Positions 16,211 to 25,992 of a stretch of 64,000 bases of DNA are shown here, one piece after another; positions within the stretch are counted from its first letter, which is position 1, and every line of letters starts with the position of its first letter. The translations under genes were made by a program, and so were the position numbers. Under the pieces are notes generated by a model. That model saw only the letters and a list, made by a program, of their open reading frames with translations. It was not told the DNA's origin and searched no databases. Source of the DNA: Acinetobacter sp. ANC 5054 (GTDB taxonomy: Bacteria > Pseudomonadota > Gammaproteobacteria > Pseudomonadales > Moraxellaceae); the NCBI RefSeq assembly GCF_002135295.1, contig NZ_NEGG01000005.1, positions 179,754-243,753 of the forward strand, written 5' to 3'.

Positions 16211-17713
16211 GTGTCAGAATTTAAAAAACCAACCGCGACCTATGAGCAGGCGACTGCCATAGATAACGCACGTCTAGGCAAATCTTTTAAAGTGATTGCC
16301 TATGCTGGCACAGGTAAAACCACAACTTTACAAATGATCAGTGATGCCATGCCAGAGCGGCGTGGCATGTATTTAGCGTTTAACAAAGCCATTGCCACGG
16401 AAGCACAAAACCGTTTTCATAATGGTGTTGACTGTCGAACTTTCCACTCACTGGCATATCGCAGTGTTCCACGTGGAGTGACCGACAAACTTCGTTTGCC
16501 ACGTTTGAGCCCAAGTTTTATTGCCAAAGAATATCGTCTAGAACCGATTACTTTGCGCCGCATGATGGGCGGACGCTATGAAAAATATGTATTGATGCCA
16601 TCGCGACTGGCAAGCCTCGTCGCCAATGCCGTTAGTTATTTCTGCTCAACTAGCTCGCAGTACCCAGCACCGCGTCATTTACAAGCGCCAAGTTGGTTAC
16701 ATGCTGATGATATTGAAACGCTACAGAAGCATTTATATCCCGCCATTGAACGTCGTTGGTTAGAGTCGATAGACCCGAACCACCAAGCTGGGATTGGTCA
16801 TGATATTTATTTAAAACTCTGGGCGTTGTCAGAACCGAATATTCCTGCCGACTATGTGCTGTTCGATGAAGCTCAGGATGCCGACCCCTTGATGTTGGGT
16901 ATTTTACTGAAACAACGTAATACCCAAGTGATTTATGTGGGTGATGCACATCAGCAAATCTACGCATGGCGTGGCGCTGTCAATGCCATGCAGCAATTGC
17001 CTTTGCCCGAATCACGTTTAACCACGTCTTTCCGATTTGGTGAGGAAATTGCCTACAATGCCAATGCCCTGCTCGGTGCATTGAATGAAACTGTACCTTT
17101 GCTTGGCAACCCCTTGGTGAACTCGAAGGTGGTGAATAAACCGCACACCAAAATGCGGGATGCGATTTTATGCCGTACCAATGCGCGCGCGATGGAACTC
17201 TTATTGGCAGGTTTGGTCAAAGGTGAAAAAGTCAGCCTACAAGCTGACCATGCGCGCTTGAATCGTTTTGTTGACGCGGCGGCAATGCTGAAGCAAGGCA
17301 AACGTGTGGTCGATGTGCCTGAATTGGCATGGTTTAATTCATGGCATGATGTGCATGAATACTGTGAAACCAATGACGGCAGTGACATTAAACCACTGGT
17401 GAAATTGGTCGATGATCATGGGACTGACCCGCTGAAAAAAGCCTTAGCGAAAATTACCCCGATCGAACAAGCTGAATATATTATTTCTACAGCGCATAAA
17501 GCAAAAGGCTTGGAATGGGATCGTGTGCATATTGAAGACGACTACCAATTTAAGCTCAATGATAAAGATTATAAAATTAGTGACGAAGAGTTACGATTGC
17601 TTTACGTGGCGTGTACCCGTGCTAAAGTAAGTTTAAATATCCATCATATTTATGACTTGATGCAGCATTTAAAACGACAAATGCCAAAGTCACTGGCGCA
17701 AGCCGTCAGCTAA
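16211..17713 (+). CDS. Compact UvrD/Rep-type superfamily 1 helicase
   Basis: Predicted 3'-5' DNA helicase of 500 aa, much shorter than UvrD or Rep (about 670-720 aa). All core motifs are visible: Q-motif YEQATAID (11-18), Walker A AGTGKT (32-37), motif Ia LAFNKA, Walker B LFDEAQD (217-223), motif III VGDAHQQIYAWRGA (243-256), motif IV SFRFGEEIA (273-281), motif V STAHKAKGLEWD (426-437) and motif VI LLYVACTRAK (463-472). The accessory 1B/2B domains are reduced. The architecture resembles FBH1-type helicases. It starts at GTG 16211, 9 bp after hisIE. Its ATPase neighbour starts 48 bp downstream. Likely role: DNA repair or recombination, not proven. Confidence 0.9.
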   Translation: MSEFKKPTATYEQATAIDNARLGKSFKVIAYAGTGKTTTLQMISDAMPERRGMYLAFNKAIATEAQNRFHNGVDCRTFHSLAYRSVPRGVTDKLRLPRLSPSFIAKEYRLEPITLRRMMGGRYEKYVLMPSRLASLVANAVSYFCSTSSQYPAPRHLQAPSWLHADDIETLQKHLYPAIERRWLESIDPNHQAGIGHDIYLKLWALSEPNIPADYVLFDEAQDADPLMLGILLKQRNTQVIYVGDAHQQIYAWRGAVNAMQQLPLPESRLTTSFRFGEEIAYNANALLGALNETVPLLGNPLVNSKVVNKPHTKMRDAILCRTNARAMELLLAGLVKGEKVSLQADHARLNRFVDAAAMLKQGKRVVDVPELAWFNSWHDVHEYCETNDGSDIKPLVKLVDDHGTDPLKKALAKITPIEQAEYIISTAHKAKGLEWDRVHIEDDYQFKLNDKDYKISDEELRLLYVACTRAKVSLNIHHIYDLMQHLKRQMPKSLAQAVS

Positions 17714-17761
17714 TGATGAATAAAAAGGTGAATATAAAATAAGTTAGTAAATAGGTGCGCC

Positions 17762-19168
17762 ATGAACATAGAATCCATTCAACTCAAGCACACGCTCCAT
17801 TTTGCTGACATACAACTTCAATTTCACTATCACGATCTACCCATCACCCTGATTTTAGGCGATCAAAGCTCAGGTAAAACCTCCCTACTACGTTTTAGTT
17901 ATCAAGCACTGACATGGTTTGCTGCACGCTATAAAGACTTGCGTACAGCAGGTGTGGTAATGCTTGATCAAGACATCATGCTCAACCGCTTACAATCCAA
18001 ACTGGATATTCAGGTACGCTTTCCTGAAGAAATAGGTGGGTTTACCGAGTCACCCAATCAGCAAATCTCTGACCCACAACAATGTTCTTGGCAATTATAT
18101 AAAACCCTAAATAGCCAAGGCATCGGGATGAGTAAAGTTGAAACCCAACAACTTGAAGACATGGTGAGCCTGTATCAAAAAGCCTTAAGAGCAGACCCGC
18201 TGCTTGGTCTTCCACTGATTGCCTATTACCCAGCGGAGCGTTTCGTCAATGACGTCAATATTTTAAATAAGAACAATCCTGCAATCTTTCAGCCTTCACA
18301 TGCATATGAAATTTCAGCCATTCCATTTACCACGTTTATTCGGTTTTTTGAGTGGTTCCGTGAAATTTCAGACATCGAAAATGCGCAAAGCGCGCAGATC
18401 ATTCAGAATTTATTGCATCCTCAAACAGGGTCAGATCATGCTCACAATTCGGATGCTGAAATCAATTTATTTGGTCAAAAACTCGCACAAGCACAGGCCG
18501 AGCTGCATGCCCCATCTTTAAGGGCATTACGCCAAGCGTTGGCGATTATTTTGCCAGATATCAGTAATATCTACCTACAATATCATCCGAAACTACAATT
18601 GATGGTGTGCTATCAAGGCAAAGACATGTTGTTCCAACAACTGTCTAATAGTGTGCGCAATCTAGTGGCATTAATTGGCGATATTGTGCGTCGACTCTGC
18701 TTACTCAATCCCAATAGCCTATACCCCTGCCAAGAAGGCGATGGTATTTTGTTGATCGATGCGATTGACCATCAATTAGATCAAAATATGGCGCAGTCGA
18801 TCTTGCCACGTCTTAATCAAGCCTTTCCACGCTTACAAATTATTGCCACAGGGAATCGTCCTGAACTCTTGGAACAAGCTTCACGTTTCCAGTGCTTACA
18901 TTTAGTGAATAAACAATTATTCGATGTTGAAACTGAAAAAATGCAAGAAACTTATGAGCAGATATATCAGCAGCTACAACTAGATGCTCATGAAAATAAT
19001 GAAACTAAAACTCCGTCACTGCAGTTAACGGAACCTGAATCCACTACAGATCAGGTACAAAATCTTGTTCAAATCATTCAAAGTCAGTTGAATGTACATC
19101 AGCAACAAGAGTTGATTCGCGCCTTGACCCCGCCAAGTGATGAAACGACATCCTCCCAAACTTTATAA
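17762..19168 (+). CDS. ABC/RecF-like ATP-binding protein (COG3950-like) with degenerate catalytic motifs
   Basis: A 468-aa protein of the predicted ATP-binding COG3950/AAA_21 type. Walker A is good (GDQSSGKT, 33-40). The rest is degraded compared with the usual family pattern. The signature that should read LSDG(E/Y) is LSNSVR (294-299); the Walker B D-E pair is LIDAID (331-336), so the catalytic Glu is Ala334 (GCG at 18761-18763); and the switch His in TTHSP is missing in ATGNRP (362-367). The C-terminal 90 residues are a Gln-rich low-complexity tail. It may bind but not hydrolyse ATP. It follows the helicase gene by 48 bp on the same strand. The function is unknown. Confidence 0.8.
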   Translation: MNIESIQLKHTLHFADIQLQFHYHDLPITLILGDQSSGKTSLLRFSYQALTWFAARYKDLRTAGVVMLDQDIMLNRLQSKLDIQVRFPEEIGGFTESPNQQISDPQQCSWQLYKTLNSQGIGMSKVETQQLEDMVSLYQKALRADPLLGLPLIAYYPAERFVNDVNILNKNNPAIFQPSHAYEISAIPFTTFIRFFEWFREISDIENAQSAQIIQNLLHPQTGSDHAHNSDAEINLFGQKLAQAQAELHAPSLRALRQALAIILPDISNIYLQYHPKLQLMVCYQGKDMLFQQLSNSVRNLVALIGDIVRRLCLLNPNSLYPCQEGDGILLIDAIDHQLDQNMAQSILPRLNQAFPRLQIIATGNRPELLEQASRFQCLHLVNKQLFDVETEKMQETYEQIYQQLQLDAHENNETKTPSLQLTEPESTTDQVQNLVQIIQSQLNVHQQQELIRALTPPSDETTSSQTL

Positions 19169-19512
19169 GGGACTAATGACAACGTCGATGTCATTTAGAT
19201 TGAAAGATCAGTACGCATTGCTGCACATTTAGGCAATGCGTCCGCATGCCGCCCCAGCAAAGTTTCAGTGGGCGTATAATATTGCAGTGTTTAGTAAAAA
19301 AGATTGATGTTGTTTTACGCATGTAATATGATCGGTTTTACTTACAATTTTCACAGTAACATCGGAAATTGCTATCGATTCACGAGTTGCGCAATACAGC
19401 TTGTTTTTAATTTTTTTGACACACATGGTTTTCAAGATTGAATTTTTGGACTGCTCTTTGCTGTCCTGTAATCCTTGAAAGATGAGATTCACCTAGGTTT
19501 GATCGCCTAATC
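19169..19512. other. Leader and promoter region of the mrp operon
   Basis: 344 bp. It holds an 8-bp inverted repeat (CGCATTGC 19214-19221, GCAATGCG 19233-19240) without a T-run, a second short GC stem next to a TATAAT at 19275-19280, and a perfect TTGACA at 19416-19421 whose -10 partner is poor. The mrp promoter is likely here but I cannot choose among these. Confidence 0.4.
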
Positions 19513-22356
19513 ATGACAATGGATACGAGTGTGCTACCGATTATTATATTGTTACCACTAGTACTGGGCACGGTACTTATCCCGTGGTTGAAGCAATTCT
19601 CTCGCGGGGTAATGGCTTTCGGGGCAATTGCCATTAGCCTGAGCAGTTTGATTTTACTGATCAGTCAAGCTAAAGCAGTTTTTAATGGCGCAACAATTAT
19701 TCAAACATGGCCTTGGCTAACACAGGCAGGAATTGATTTTAGCTTCCGTCTTGATGCATTAGGCTTATTATTCTCTCTGCTAATCACTGGCATTGGTACC
19801 TTAATTTTCATTTATGCTTATTATTATTTAAGTCCTAAAAACTCCCTCAGTAAACTATATGTCTTGCTCATGCTGTTTATGGCAGCCATGCTTGGTATTT
19901 CCTTATCTAATAATTTAATTTTATTACTGATTTTCTGGGAACTCACCAGTATTTCATCCTTTCTATTGGTGGCTTATTGGAACAATTATGATGCCGCACA
20001 ACGTGGTTCACGTATGGCGCTCACCATTACGGGTATGGGTGGCCTCTGTATGTTGGGTGGTTTTGTGTTATTGGCTCAAGTCACTGGAACATATCAGATT
20101 GACCAAATTCTGGGCATGGGTGAACAAATCCAACAACACACCCTGTTTGTGCCGATTTTATTGCTGATTTTAATGGGCGCATTTACCAAAAGTGCCCAAT
20201 TTCCTTTCCATTTTTGGTTACCCAATGCGATGGCAGCACCGACACCCGTTTCTGCCTACTTACACTCTGCCACAATGGTTAAAGCGGGGATTTTCCTGCT
20301 CGCGCGTTTATTGCCGATCTTTGCTGGTGCTGCGCTTTATCACAACATCGTGACCTTTGTCGGTCTATTTACCTTATGTATGGCGGCCTTCTTTGCCATT
20401 TTCAAAGAAGATTTAAAGGGTTTACTGGCTTACTCCACCATCAGTCATCTCGGGTTGATTGTCTGTTTGCTCGGGATCGGTTCACCACTGGCTGTGGCGG
20501 CTGCCATTTTCCACATCATTAACCACGCAACTTTCAAAGCTGCACTGTTTATGATTGCGGGTATTATTGACCACGAATCAGGCACACGTGACTTACGCAA
20601 GCTCAGCGGCTTGTGGCAATTGCTGCCTTTTACTGCCACTTTAACCATGATCACCGCGGCTTCGATGGCTGGCGTACCACTCACCAACGGCTTCCTGTCC
20701 AAAGAAATGTTCTTCACTGAACTTCTTGCTAACCTTTCTGGCCCTGTGATGGTGATCTCAGCCATTATTGCGACCTTTGCTGGTATTTTTGCGGTGGCGT
20801 ATTCAGTTCGTCTGGTGCATGGGGTGTTCTTTGACGGACCGCTTGGAAAAGGTGTGCCAAACAAGGATGCACATGAACCCCCTTTTGGCATGCGTGCACC
20901 TGCTACATTATTGGCAACCTTATGTATTTTGGTGGGATTATTCCCCACCCTGTTGGTGGAAACCATCGTTAATGCCACAACGCGTGCCAGTCTCCAAAGC
21001 CCAAGTTTTGAAGGCACGCATCTGGCGATTTGGCATGGACTAAATGCACCCTTGTTGATGAGTGTGATTGCACTTGTCGGTGGCTTAATCTTTTATTTTG
21101 CCCTAGCCAAAGGCAGTAAAATCCGTCGGATCGACTTAGACCCATACTTGGGTCAATTCCAAGGCAAATTGCTGTTTGAATCATTCTTAAAACATTTATT
21201 ACTCAGCTCACGTAAATTCCGACGTTTTACTGAAAATGGCAAATTACAAAGCTATTTATTGTGGATCCTGATTTTTACGGTGGTCTTGGTGACGATTCCA
21301 TTTTGGCTACAAGGCATGGGTACGGGTCGTCGTGAACTTATTCATGCGCCTGCCATTGCGATTGTACTGTGGCTATTATTGTTCTCTGCATGTTGGATGA
21401 TGCTGTGGTTCCACCATGAACGGATTAAAGCTGTATTGATTAGTGGTGCTGTCGGTCTGGTCGTGACCATTGTGTTTATCTGCTTCTCAGCACCCGATTT
21501 GGCACTGACACAGATTACTGTAGATGTGGTGACGACTGTTTTATTGCTTATGAGCCTGTCACTCTTACCTCAGCTTACACCTTATGAATCTTCAGTCTCT
21601 CGTCGTTGGCGTGATGCGCTCATTGCCATCATTGCAGGTCTCGGAATTGCATGGATTTCATGGCTAATCATGACGCGCGACCACAACTCGATTTCGTGGT
21701 TCTTTATACAGCAGTCGATTCCACTTGGCGGCGGTACCAATGTCGTCAATGTAATTTTGGTCGACTTCCGTGGATTCGATACCTTCGGTGAGATTACCGT
21801 ACTTGGCATTGCTGCGATTGGCACACTGTGTATGATGGATGGGATGCGTGCTCACGGCACCACCACCACTCAAGGTCTGACCTATCGCTTCAATCCATCG
21901 CCATTGATGTTCCGTATTACGTCATCGTGGATTTTACCTTTGGCCTTGGTGGTTAGCCTGTATATTTTCCTACGCGGTCACAACCTGCCCGGTGGCGGAT
22001 TTATTGCAGGTCTAATTACCGCTTTGGCGTTGGTCATCCAATATATTGCCTTAGGTCAAGACCGTGCTGAGCAATTGATTGGGGCAAAATCAGGTCGACT
22101 ATATGAAATTTGGATTGGCATTGGTTTAACTATTGCTGGTCTGACTGGGGTTGCTGCGTGGCTCTGGGGCCGTCCTTTCCTCACCAGTGCACATATTTAT
22201 GTCTCTCCGCCAATACTTGGTGAGTTGCATTTGGCATCTGCTGCTCTGTTTGATACTGGGGTATACATTACCGTTGTCGGTGCCACTATGTTGATGATTT
22301 CCGTCCTAGGCGACTCGCGTCACTCGAGTATGTCTGGTCCAGTTCCAAGAGGCTAA
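19513..22356 (+). CDS. mrpA: Mrp-type Na+(K+)/H+ antiporter subunit A fused to subunit B
   Basis: Largest subunit of the multi-protein Mrp/Mnh/Pha cation/proton antiporter of the inner membrane; 947 aa. The N-terminal two thirds are a NuoL-like proton channel with many helices and the segments HSATMVKAGIFLLARL and STISHLGLI. The C-terminal part (about 790-940, beginning RFNPSPLMFRITSSWILP and including GHNLPGGGFIAGLI) is the separate MrpB protein of other bacteria, fused here. It begins a six-gene, tightly packed operon. A second ATG two codons in is an alternative start. Family knowledge assigns Na+ or K+ export and pH homeostasis; which cation is exported cannot be read from sequence. Confidence 0.95.
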   Translation: MTMDTSVLPIIILLPLVLGTVLIPWLKQFSRGVMAFGAIAISLSSLILLISQAKAVFNGATIIQTWPWLTQAGIDFSFRLDALGLLFSLLITGIGTLIFIYAYYYLSPKNSLSKLYVLLMLFMAAMLGISLSNNLILLLIFWELTSISSFLLVAYWNNYDAAQRGSRMALTITGMGGLCMLGGFVLLAQVTGTYQIDQILGMGEQIQQHTLFVPILLLILMGAFTKSAQFPFHFWLPNAMAAPTPVSAYLHSATMVKAGIFLLARLLPIFAGAALYHNIVTFVGLFTLCMAAFFAIFKEDLKGLLAYSTISHLGLIVCLLGIGSPLAVAAAIFHIINHATFKAALFMIAGIIDHESGTRDLRKLSGLWQLLPFTATLTMITAASMAGVPLTNGFLSKEMFFTELLANLSGPVMVISAIIATFAGIFAVAYSVRLVHGVFFDGPLGKGVPNKDAHEPPFGMRAPATLLATLCILVGLFPTLLVETIVNATTRASLQSPSFEGTHLAIWHGLNAPLLMSVIALVGGLIFYFALAKGSKIRRIDLDPYLGQFQGKLLFESFLKHLLLSSRKFRRFTENGKLQSYLLWILIFTVVLVTIPFWLQGMGTGRRELIHAPAIAIVLWLLLFSACWMMLWFHHERIKAVLISGAVGLVVTIVFICFSAPDLALTQITVDVVTTVLLLMSLSLLPQLTPYESSVSRRWRDALIAIIAGLGIAWISWLIMTRDHNSISWFFIQQSIPLGGGTNVVNVILVDFRGFDTFGEITVLGIAAIGTLCMMDGMRAHGTTTTQGLTYRFNPSPLMFRITSSWILPLALVVSLYIFLRGHNLPGGGFIAGLITALALVIQYIALGQDRAEQLIGAKSGRLYEIWIGIGLTIAGLTGVAAWLWGRPFLTSAHIYVSPPILGELHLASAALFDTGVYITVVGATMLMISVLGDSRHSSMSGPVPRG

Positions 22357-22360
22357 GAAG

Positions 22361-22726
22361 ATGATCAGTTTAGAATTTTTACTTGCCTCAGCCATCGGCT
22401 TACTGACTGCAACAGGGGTGTACCTCATCCTACGTGCACGTACTTTTCCCGTGGTGCTTGGACTGGCGATGATTGGTTATGCCGTAAATTTGTTTTTATT
22501 TGCGATGGGGCGCATCAATGTTAATGCACCCGCAGTATTGACCGAAACCACAAAAGCCACTGATCCTCTGCCTCAAGCCTTGGTACTCACCGCAATTGTC
22601 ATTGGCTTTGCCACTACCGCTTTTATTGTACAGCTTGCATTGCGCAGTCGTTATGAAACTGGAACAGACCACGTTGATTCAAAAGAAGAAATACCGCAGA
22701 TCGACCCTCGGGAGGATGAGCCTTAA
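22361..22726 (+). CDS. mrpC: Mrp antiporter subunit C
   Basis: A 121-aa NuoK-like subunit with three membrane helices. The segment GLAMIGYAVNLFLFAMGRI followed by DPLPQALVLTAIVIGFATTAF is diagnostic of MrpC. It starts 4 bp after mrpA stops and overlaps mrpD by one base (TAATG), so translation is coupled. The C-terminal acidic tail (KEEIPQIDPREDEP) is cytoplasmic. Confidence 0.95.
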   Translation: MISLEFLLASAIGLLTATGVYLILRARTFPVVLGLAMIGYAVNLFLFAMGRINVNAPAVLTETTKATDPLPQALVLTAIVIGFATTAFIVQLALRSRYETGTDHVDSKEEIPQIDPREDEP

Positions 22727-24534
22727 TGACTAATCTCATCCAATTTTGGACAACACATAGCCCGATTTTCAGTATTTTAATTCCCGCATTTACCGCATTT
22801 ATCTTGGTCCTTTTGGGCAATCCCGGTTCAGGTGCGCTCGCGCAGGATTGGCGACAACCTTGGCGTCGTGGCATTAGCTATGTCTCTGGCATTTTGGGAC
22901 TGCTTACTGCCATTAGCTATTTATGTATTGCCAGTTCTGGGCAAGTTCTGGTTTATAACTTAAGTGAATGGGCAGCACCATTCGGCATTGTATTGGTACT
23001 CGATCGACTATCAGCATTCATGTTGGTACTCACCTACGCACTGGCTGTTCCCGTCATGTGGTTTGCCAGTAAAGAATGGGATGAACGTGGTCGATATTTC
23101 CATGCCATGTGTCATTTCTTATTGATGGGTTTATGTGGCGCATTTCTGACAGGCGACTTATTTAACCTGTTCGTGTTCTTTGAAATTCTGTTGATGGCAT
23201 CTTATGTGTTGCTACTGCATGGTCAAGGCAAAGCACGCTTTCAGTTGGGGATTCATTACGTCACCATCAACCTGTTTGCCTCTGCCCTATTCCTGATCGG
23301 CTTAGGCATGATTTACGGCAGTGTAGGTAGCTTAAATATGGCCGATGTCGCACGCCTCATGCCATTGCTTGAAAATGATCAGCATCGTCTGGCGGTTGCA
23401 GGTGCTTTATTACTGTTTATCGTTTTTGGTATTAAAGCCGCAATGCTACCTTTGGGTTTTTGGTTACCGAAAACCTATGCTGTAGCGACAACGCCTGTTG
23501 CTGCCCTATTTACTATCATGACCAAAGTCGGCATTTATGCGATTTTACGAGTAAATGGTACCGTCTTTGATGATGCTTTAAGTCGTGAAATTTTACAGCA
23601 ATGGTTGCTGCCGATTGGCTTGATTACTTCACTCTACGGTGCTTATGGCGCAATTGGGACAGATCGTTTACGTCGTTTTGTCGGCTTTATGATTTTATCT
23701 TCAGTCGGTACGATCCTCGTTGCTATTTCTTTATTTAGCAGTGAAGCTTGGGCTGCGGGACTGTACTATTTAATTCATAGTACTGTCATTGCAGCGGTGT
23801 TTTACATTTTATCGGGTTGGATTACGTCACAACGTGGCGAATTTAAAGACCATTTTAAAATTGCACCCCGCATGAAACAGCACAATGCTGTAGCCGTATG
23901 CTATTTCCTCATTGCCTTAATGATGGCGGGTTTACCCCCGTTTAGTGGTTTTTTAGGCAAAGTCTTTATTTTACAAGCCACTGCTCATTCGCCTTATCAA
24001 ATCATCATTATTTTGGTGATTTTACTGGTGAGCTTACTCAGTATAATTGCGTTTACTCGCGTGGGTTTCATTTTATTTTGGCGTGCAACCAAACCAGAAG
24101 ATGATGTAAATACTGAAGAATATAAGCGTTATCAAGCACTACCATCCGAAGCACCACGACGAAATGATAAAACCATTTATCTCTTACTGGCAGGCTTGCT
24201 AGGCTATATGCTGTTTGCTGCCCCAATTTACGACTATACGCAAAAAACGGCAGTGCAAATTCAAAACAATGTTCTCTATGAACAATTGCTCTTGAAAAAA
24301 GATGAACAAGGTCAAGTGATCAGTGTTCAGCCCTATGACCCTGAAAATTTACCTAAAACCAAGTATGGTGGTGAATCTGCTGATCCAAATGCACATTTAA
24401 TTCCCGCGTTGATTGCACCAGAAACGTTAAAAGGCGAACATATTTCTGAGTATAAGCAACGCCAAATCAATGATCAGCAGATTGAAGAACAGCAACCCGA
24501 ACAAAACCAACTGAAACCAATGGAGGCACCTTAA
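22726..24534 (+). CDS. mrpD: Mrp antiporter subunit D
   Basis: A 602-aa NuoN/NuoM-like proton-channel subunit. It shows the conserved MWFASKEWDERGRYFHAM segment, the FEILLMASYVLL helix with its buried Glu, and LPLGFWLPKTYAVATTPVAALF. The last 130 residues are a hydrophilic extension rich in Gln and Glu beyond the usual MrpD end. The start shares a base with the mrpC stop. It partners MrpA in coupling cation and proton movement. Confidence 0.94.
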   Translation: MTNLIQFWTTHSPIFSILIPAFTAFILVLLGNPGSGALAQDWRQPWRRGISYVSGILGLLTAISYLCIASSGQVLVYNLSEWAAPFGIVLVLDRLSAFMLVLTYALAVPVMWFASKEWDERGRYFHAMCHFLLMGLCGAFLTGDLFNLFVFFEILLMASYVLLLHGQGKARFQLGIHYVTINLFASALFLIGLGMIYGSVGSLNMADVARLMPLLENDQHRLAVAGALLLFIVFGIKAAMLPLGFWLPKTYAVATTPVAALFTIMTKVGIYAILRVNGTVFDDALSREILQQWLLPIGLITSLYGAYGAIGTDRLRRFVGFMILSSVGTILVAISLFSSEAWAAGLYYLIHSTVIAAVFYILSGWITSQRGEFKDHFKIAPRMKQHNAVAVCYFLIALMMAGLPPFSGFLGKVFILQATAHSPYQIIIILVILLVSLLSIIAFTRVGFILFWRATKPEDDVNTEEYKRYQALPSEAPRRNDKTIYLLLAGLLGYMLFAAPIYDYTQKTAVQIQNNVLYEQLLLKKDEQGQVISVQPYDPENLPKTKYGGESADPNAHLIPALIAPETLKGEHISEYKQRQINDQQIEEQQPEQNQLKPMEAP

Positions 24535-24535
24535 T

Positions 24536-25057
24536 ATGGCTAAAGTATCTGTGCTGAATCGCTGGTTCCCGCATCCATTGGTTTCAGTCATTGTCGGACT
24601 AAGTTGGGTCATGTTGGCGCATAGTTTAGATGCGGCTACACTGTGTATGGCCTTAGTCCTCGCGATCATCATTCCACGCTTGGTCCGCCCCTTCATTGAC
24701 CGCACCCCCAATATTAACTGGTTGGAAGCAGTCAAATTATTCTTTGTTGTGCTGTGGGATATTATCGTGAGTAATATTCACGTGGCGAAATTGGTACTCG
24801 GTCCTGCACATAAATTGCATCCTAAATGGTTTCGTGTCCCACTAGATTCACAGCACGAAGAAGTCAATTCTTTACTGGCAATGATCATTACCACAACGCC
24901 CGGCACAGTGTCTGCTGGGATAGATCAAGATCGTGGTGATATTTTGGTGCATGCGCTCAGCACCGATGATCCTGAAGGCGAAATTCAGACCATTAAACAA
25001 CGCTATGAAAAACCACTATTGCAAATTTTTGGCGTAAATACAGGAGAGTCCACATGA
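24536..25057 (+). CDS. mrpE: Mrp antiporter subunit E
   Basis: A 173-aa subunit with two N-terminal membrane helices and a cytoplasmic domain. The TTTPGTVSAGIDQDRGDILVHAL segment is typical of MrpE. It starts one base after mrpD ends and overlaps mrpF by 4 bp (ATGA), again giving coupled translation. Confidence 0.93.
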   Translation: MAKVSVLNRWFPHPLVSVIVGLSWVMLAHSLDAATLCMALVLAIIIPRLVRPFIDRTPNINWLEAVKLFFVVLWDIIVSNIHVAKLVLGPAHKLHPKWFRVPLDSQHEEVNSLLAMIITTTPGTVSAGIDQDRGDILVHALSTDDPEGEIQTIKQRYEKPLLQIFGVNTGEST

Positions 25058-25329
25058 CCGTATTACCTTATGCTCTTGGAATCTGCTTAGTTGCCATTAC
25101 CATTTCCATGTTGCTGTGTTTGATTCGTCTAGTGATGGGACCTTCCATTGTCGATCGTCTATTAGCACTAGATACCTTATTTTTAAATGCGATCTGCTTG
25201 ATTGTGATTTTAGGTATTTACTGGGCAAGTACTGCGATGTTTGAAGGCGCGCTTTTGGTGGCAATGTTGGGTTTTGTTTCCACTACCGCTTTGGCACGCT
25301 ATTTCACCAGTGGTCACGTGATTGATTAG
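25054..25329 (+). CDS. mrpF: Mrp antiporter subunit F
   Basis: A 91-aa subunit with three membrane helices. The RLVMGPSIVDRLLALDTLF segment, with its conserved Asp residues, is the family mark; this Asp-containing helix is thought to lie near the ion path. The ATG overlaps the mrpE stop. Confidence 0.93.
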   Translation: MTVLPYALGICLVAITISMLLCLIRLVMGPSIVDRLLALDTLFLNAICLIVILGIYWASTAMFEGALLVAMLGFVSTTALARYFTSGHVID

Positions 25330-25340
25330 GAGTACATAAC

Positions 25341-25742
25341 ATGCAATTGCTCATGGAAATCCTCGTTTCAATTTTCTTGATGATTGGCGCCTTTTTTATG
25401 TTGGTCGGTGCAATTGGTATGGTTCGCCTACCCGATTTATTTATGCGCCTACATGCGCCAACAAAGTCGAGTACGCTGGGCTTAGGTAGCTTTCTTATGG
25501 CTGCAATTATTTATTCAGCATTTCAAGGACGCTTTGGTTTTGCAGAAATCCTCATCACCTTATTTGCCTTTATTACTGCACCCGTCTCTGCGAATTTAAT
25601 TGCCCAAGCTGCAATTCATTTACGCTTACGCTCAATGAGTGGCGAGGTGCCTGAAGCATTGAACCGCCCATTGCCTTGGCAACGTACGCGACGTCGTGCT
25701 TTTCATAGCAAAGCCAATTCTAAACCGGATGATCTTGCTTAA
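25341..25742 (+). CDS. mrpG: Mrp antiporter subunit G
   Basis: A 133-aa subunit with three membrane helices, ending the operon. It carries GAIGMVRLPDLFMRLHAPTK, the signature of MrpG. It begins 11 bp after mrpF with a clear AGGAG ribosome site. The C-terminal basic tail (WQRTRRRAFHSKAN) is cytoplasmic. Confidence 0.93.
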   Translation: MQLLMEILVSIFLMIGAFFMLVGAIGMVRLPDLFMRLHAPTKSSTLGLGSFLMAAIIYSAFQGRFGFAEILITLFAFITAPVSANLIAQAAIHLRLRSMSGEVPEALNRPLPWQRTRRRAFHSKANSKPDDLA

Positions 25743-25947
25743 CGTCAGATCATCTTTGTCGCGTTAAATCAAGTTATCAATGCGATTGAGCAAGGTTTCA
25801 AGACTTCGTCGTCTTAGAATCTGCCAGCATTTTTGATGACATCGTTCTTTCAATAAACGTATTATTTGACGCCGTTTTTCACGTATAAAGTTCAATTAAG
25901 TTTATGTATTTTTTAAAGATATTCTTCTTAAAATTAAGATATAAACA

Positions 25948-25977
25948 TAAAAAAGCCACCCGAAGGTGGCTTTTTTC
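25948..25977. terminator. Bidirectional terminator between mrpG and rbfA
   Basis: AAAAAGCCACC, CGAA, GGTGGCTTTTTT (stem 25955-25960 with 25965-25970); on the minus strand the loop is UUCG. A second inverted repeat, ATTCAGC/GCTGAAT (25978-25993), lies between it and the rbfA stop. Confidence 0.9.
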
Positions 25978-25992
25978 ATTCAGCGAGCTGAA

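Noticed and set aside
16211..19168. Helicase plus ATPase as a Gabija (GajB/GajA) defence system
   Set aside because: GajA needs a TOPRIM nuclease domain and the order GajA then GajB. The ATPase here shows no TOPRIM motif, only a Gln-rich tail, and the region looks like core genome.
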